Positions 4,551 to 6,681 of a stretch of 6,681 bases of DNA are shown here, one piece after another. The translations under genes were made by a program, and so were the position numbers. The notes beneath the pieces were generated by a model. It did not search any database. It was not told the DNA's origin and was given only the letters and a program-made list of their open reading frames with translations. Source of the DNA: Prevotellaceae bacterium (GTDB lineage: Bacteria > Bacteroidota > Bacteroidia > Bacteroidales > UBA932). Position 1 is the stretch's first letter; each line of letters starts with the position of its first letter. The stretch covers positions 1-6,681 of the forward strand of contig JAITVR010000188.1 of NCBI GenBank assembly GCA_031285695.1, read 5' to 3'.

Positions 4551-5999
4551 TTACAAGCTGTCGCCAAAATCCTTGCGGAATTTCGCCATCAACTTTTGCG
4601 GCCAATCGCCAAGCGGCTCAAGTCCGCCCATGAAAAAGCGCAGCACCGGCGGCTCGTACACAAACTTTAGCCCGCCTATCAGCTCGCGGTTTTCGTACAG
4701 CCACGCCATGCGGTCTTCCACATACTTTATTTGCGAAAGCGTAAACACGCGGCGCGGCACGGCCAAGCGCAACAACTCCATGTCAGAGTACGTTTCGTTG
4801 CCGTACTCATCGCGCTGGTTCGATACCGAGCCACGCTCCATACCTCGCACGCCTGACACTAAGTAAAACGCTGCCGCCAGCGCACCTGCCGGGTACTGCG
4901 ACTGCGGAATGTGCGCGCAAACCTGCATGGCATCTACGTGGCAACCCAGCACACCTGCGGGCAGCACCACCGGAACACCTTTTGCATCGAGCGAATTGGC
5001 TAAGTATTCGATAAAGCGCGGACTTTGGCAAATCATGGTTTCGTCCAACGTTTCGCGCAGGCCCACGGCCATGGCTTCAATTTCACGTACAGAAATTCCG
5101 CCGTAGGTTAAGAAGCCTTCGAATAAAGGAATGAGCGGCTCCAACTCACGATAAATTTCGTGATTGTTGGTGCAAATACCGCCGCCGCGCGATGAGCTGA
5201 GCTTGCGCGCCGAAAAGTAAACAATGTCCGCAAGGTCAGTCATGGTAAGCAAAATTTCCGCCATGCTCTTGTCCTTAAATTCTTCTTCGCGCTGCTTTAC
5301 GAGGTAAACGTTTTCGCCAAGCAAGCTGGCGTCAAGCACCAACTTTATGCCATACTTATCGGCAATGGCGCGCACATCGCGCAGGTTTTGTACAGAGAAA
5401 GGTTGCCCGCCAATCAAGTTGGTCGAAGCTTCCATGCGAATGTAGGGCACGTTTTTTGCGCCGTGCTGCTTGATAACTTCATCGAGCTTTTCGATGTTCA
5501 TGTTGCCCTTAAACGGGTGCGAACTTTTAATTTTGTAAGCCTCATCGTACAGCAGCTCCACAATCTTGCCGCCATACTGCGTAATGTGCGCCATGGCGGT
5601 GGTAAAGTGGTAGTTCATGGGTACCAGTGAGCCTTGTTTTACAAAGGCTTTTGACAAAATATTTTCGGCTGCGCGACCTTGGTGAGCGGGCAGCAAATAC
5701 TTTTTTCCCAGCACCTCTTCCACCGCTTTTTGTAGGCGGAAAAAGCTTTGCGAGCCGGCGTAAGCATCATCAGCCACCTGCATGGCGCCCGTTTGCTGGT
5801 CGCTCATGGCGTTGGTGCCGCTGTCGGTTAGCATGTCCAAAAACACGTCGGTGGTGTTGAGGCGAAAGGTGTTGAAGCCACCTTCGTACAAGGCTTCGAG
5901 GCGGCGCTCGATGGGAACTAAGTGCAACTTTTGCACCACGCGCACCTTGTGCAGCTCGAGCGGAATATTTTCGCCGCTGTAAAATTTTACTTGACTCAT
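4551..5999 (-). CDS. PLP-dependent beta-eliminating lyase, tryptophanase / tyrosine phenol-lyase family
   Basis: This 482-residue cytoplasmic enzyme of PLP fold type I should cleave an aromatic or related amino acid to pyruvate and ammonia. Close relatives are usually named tryptophanase. Aligned by eye with Citrobacter tyrosine phenol-lyase (TPL), landmarks fall at a constant offset of nine in the N-terminal two thirds: Y80 (TPL Y71), Q107 and R109, F132-T133 (F123-T124), N194 (N185), D223 (D214, pyridine nitrogen), S263 (S254) and the Schiff-base lysine K266 (K257). Further on, R389 matches TPL R381, R411 matches the carboxylate-binding R404, and F455 matches F448. T133, R389 and F455 are the TPL-type ring-pocket residues; E. 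coli tryptophanase has Asp, Ile and His there. Two departures stand out: L226 replaces TPL R217 (tryptophanase R226), which contacts the PLP 3'-oxygen, and R265 replaces K256. Family assignment is firm, but the substrate is uncertain. ATG 5999 gives a full-length protein, and the gene is monocistronic. Confidence 0.93.
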   Translation of the reverse strand: MSQVKFYSGENIPLELHKVRVVQKLHLVPIERRLEALYEGGFNTFRLNTTDVFLDMLTDSGTNAMSDQQTGAMQVADDAYAGSQSFFRLQKAVEEVLGKKYLLPAHQGRAAENILSKAFVKQGSLVPMNYHFTTAMAHITQYGGKIVELLYDEAYKIKSSHPFKGNMNIEKLDEVIKQHGAKNVPYIRMEASTNLIGGQPFSVQNLRDVRAIADKYGIKLVLDASLLGENVYLVKQREEEFKDKSMAEILLTMTDLADIVYFSARKLSSSRGGGICTNNHEIYRELEPLIPLFEGFLTYGGISVREIEAMAVGLRETLDETMICQSPRFIEYLANSLDAKGVPVVLPAGVLGCHVDAMQVCAHIPQSQYPAGALAAAFYLVSGVRGMERGSVSNQRDEYGNETYSDMELLRLAVPRRVFTLSQIKYVEDRMAWLYENRELIGGLKFVYEPPVLRFFMGGLEPLGDWPQKLMAKFRKDFGDSL

Positions 6000-6221
6000 T
6001 TGATTGTTGATTTATGATTAAATATTTTTGATTGAAAAAACTTTGCAAGTTACAAAATGTGAGCGAAATAGAAAAATTTTAGCGAAATCAAAGCGACTTT
6101 TATTTATAATTAATTAAATAACAAATAGTTGCATTGTTATTTTACGGATTGCAAATTGTAAGCAAATTGGTGGTTTTTGCGCATTTTTATAATGATTAGC
6201 TGCAAGCACACCGCCAACAAG
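6000..6221. other. AT-rich intergenic region upstream of the lyase gene
   Basis: No gene is supported here. The region is AT-rich and should hold the lyase promoter on the minus strand; the nearest box-like string is TAACTTGC (complement of 6045-6052), about 45 bases from the ATG, which is only a poor match to TAnnTTTG. AAATAACAA (6116-6124) pairs with TTGTTATTT (6134-6142) as a 9-bp hairpin. GCAAATTG occurs twice (6151-6158 and 6162-6169). The role of these small repeats is unknown. Confidence 0.5.
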
Positions 6222-6398
6222 GCTGAAAGCCTTGCATATCCCAGCGTAGGGCAACGCCCTACGGCTTATGGCAATATCCGGTTGTTGCGCGCAGAGCAGG
6301 AGCTTATTTCCGGGGAAACGCTTGCTCCGCGCGCCACGCAGGGAGCTCGCTCGTACCGTAGGGCGTTGCCCTACGCTGGATTATTACGCGCTTTCAGC
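6222..6398. repeat. 177-bp inverted-repeat element with 43-base arms
   Basis: The left arm has GCTGAAAGC (6222-6230), ten unlike bases, then a 24-base block beginning CCAGCGTAGGG (6241-6264). The right arm is the mirror: the exact 24-base complement (6356-6379), ten unlike bases, then GCTTTCAGC (6390-6398). Each 24-base block also folds on itself (CGTAGGGC, loop AAC, GCCCTACG). AAGGC and GCCTT around 6219-6233, and GCGC and GCGC around 6388-6400, form further small hairpins. The 91-base middle contains TTTCCGGGGAAA, a short palindrome. Open frames crossing it look like repeat artefacts. It resembles a non-autonomous palindromic or MITE-like repeat, or a structured RNA; no transposase is present. 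Confidence 0.75.
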
Positions 6399-6556
6399 GC
6401 TCAGCAGCAAAACAAAACGACGGCATGCTTGCGGACAATCACAAAAATCAAAATTTATCGCTAACATTCAATATTTTGCAAAAATATTTTACATTACATG
6501 CAACAAATATACTTGTAATCCGTCTTCCTTATAGTATTCACATAAAAACATTGACC
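6399..6556. other. Intergenic region upstream of the secreted-protein gene
   Basis: No gene is supported. AATATTTT (6470-6477) pairs with AAAATATT (6481-6488) around GCA, an AT-only hairpin some 20 bases before the candidate promoter box at 6508. Otherwise the stretch appears unremarkable. Confidence 0.45.
6508..6515 (+). promoter_or_regulatory. Candidate -7 box for the DUF4932-like gene
   Basis: TATACTTG matches TAnnTTTG at five of the six fixed positions, with C in place of the first T of TTTG. It lies 41 bases before the ATG at 6557, giving a leader of about 35 bases. A T-run at 6487-6490 is near the expected -33 distance but is not a clear box. Confidence 0.4.
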
Positions 6557-6681
6557 ATGAGGAAAATCTTAATCGCCATTTTAGCTGCGCTCAGCCTTAC
6601 AGCGCATGCGCAGGAAAAAGCAACACTGGAAAAACCGCACGTTGACAAGCGGGTGGAGCTGCTTAGCATTGTTTCTCGCTT
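6557..6681 (+). CDS. Secreted protein, N-terminal fragment, possibly DUF4932 family
   Basis: ATG 6557 begins MRKILIAILAALSLTAHAQE, a typical Sec signal peptide: two basic residues, a hydrophobic core of about twelve, and an AHA signal-peptidase I site ending at residue 18. There is no lipobox cysteine, so the protein is probably periplasmic or exported rather than a lipoprotein. The mature start reads KPHVDKRVELLSIVSR. The VDxRVELLSI pattern is one I associate with the N-terminus of DUF4932 proteins of Bacteroidota, whose function is not established. Only 41 residues are visible, and the gene runs off the right edge. It is divergent from the lyase, with 557 bases between them. Confidence 0.75.
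   Translation, partial: MRKILIAILAALSLTAHAQEKATLEKPHVDKRVELLSIVSR

Noticed and set aside
6177..6534. Two overlapping plus-strand frames of 88-95 codons in the right intergenic region
   Set aside because: Both are open mainly because they run across the inverted-repeat element. They lack start context and any recognisable protein pattern.

Overview
The window looks like chromosomal DNA from a member of the Bacteroidota. The signs are a SusD/RagB-type outer-membrane protein at the left edge, promoter-like TAnnTTTG boxes in front of several plus-strand genes, A-rich start contexts (three genes begin with AAACT directly before the ATG) instead of Shine-Dalgarno sites, and a DUF4932-like secreted protein at the right edge. 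The sequence does not support a finer placement.

Layout, left to right. (1) 2-301: C-terminal end of a SusD-like protein, followed by a hairpin repeat (308-377). (2) 407-843: a small protein of a family I associate with Bacteroidota, carrying a one-base frameshift near 471-478; it ends in a strong terminator (865-901). (3) 859-1110: twelve degenerate 21-bp tandem units with no convincing gene. (4) 1168-3177: uvrB, the damage-recognition ATPase of nucleotide excision repair, with a promoter box so close that its mRNA may be leaderless. (5) 3174-4488: one AAA ATPase gene with a C-terminal DUF4143 nuclease-like domain, set between two nearly identical 66-bp direct repeats made of palindromes; the left repeat contains the uvrB stop codon. 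(6) 4551-5999, minus strand: a PLP-dependent beta-eliminating lyase of the tryptophanase/tyrosine phenol-lyase family, convergent with the ATPase and separated from it by a perfect 30-bp palindrome. (7) 6000-6556: an AT-rich intergenic stretch holding a 177-bp inverted-repeat element. (8) 6557 to the edge: the start of a secreted protein.

The genes do not form one pathway. They look like separate transcription units (polysaccharide uptake, DNA repair, amino-acid breakdown) divided by repeats and terminators. The most interesting points are the repeat-bounded ATPase cassette, the 21-bp array whose minus strand reads as heptapeptide repeats, and the lyase, whose substrate pocket resembles tyrosine phenol-lyase but which has lost the arginine that contacts the PLP 3'-oxygen.
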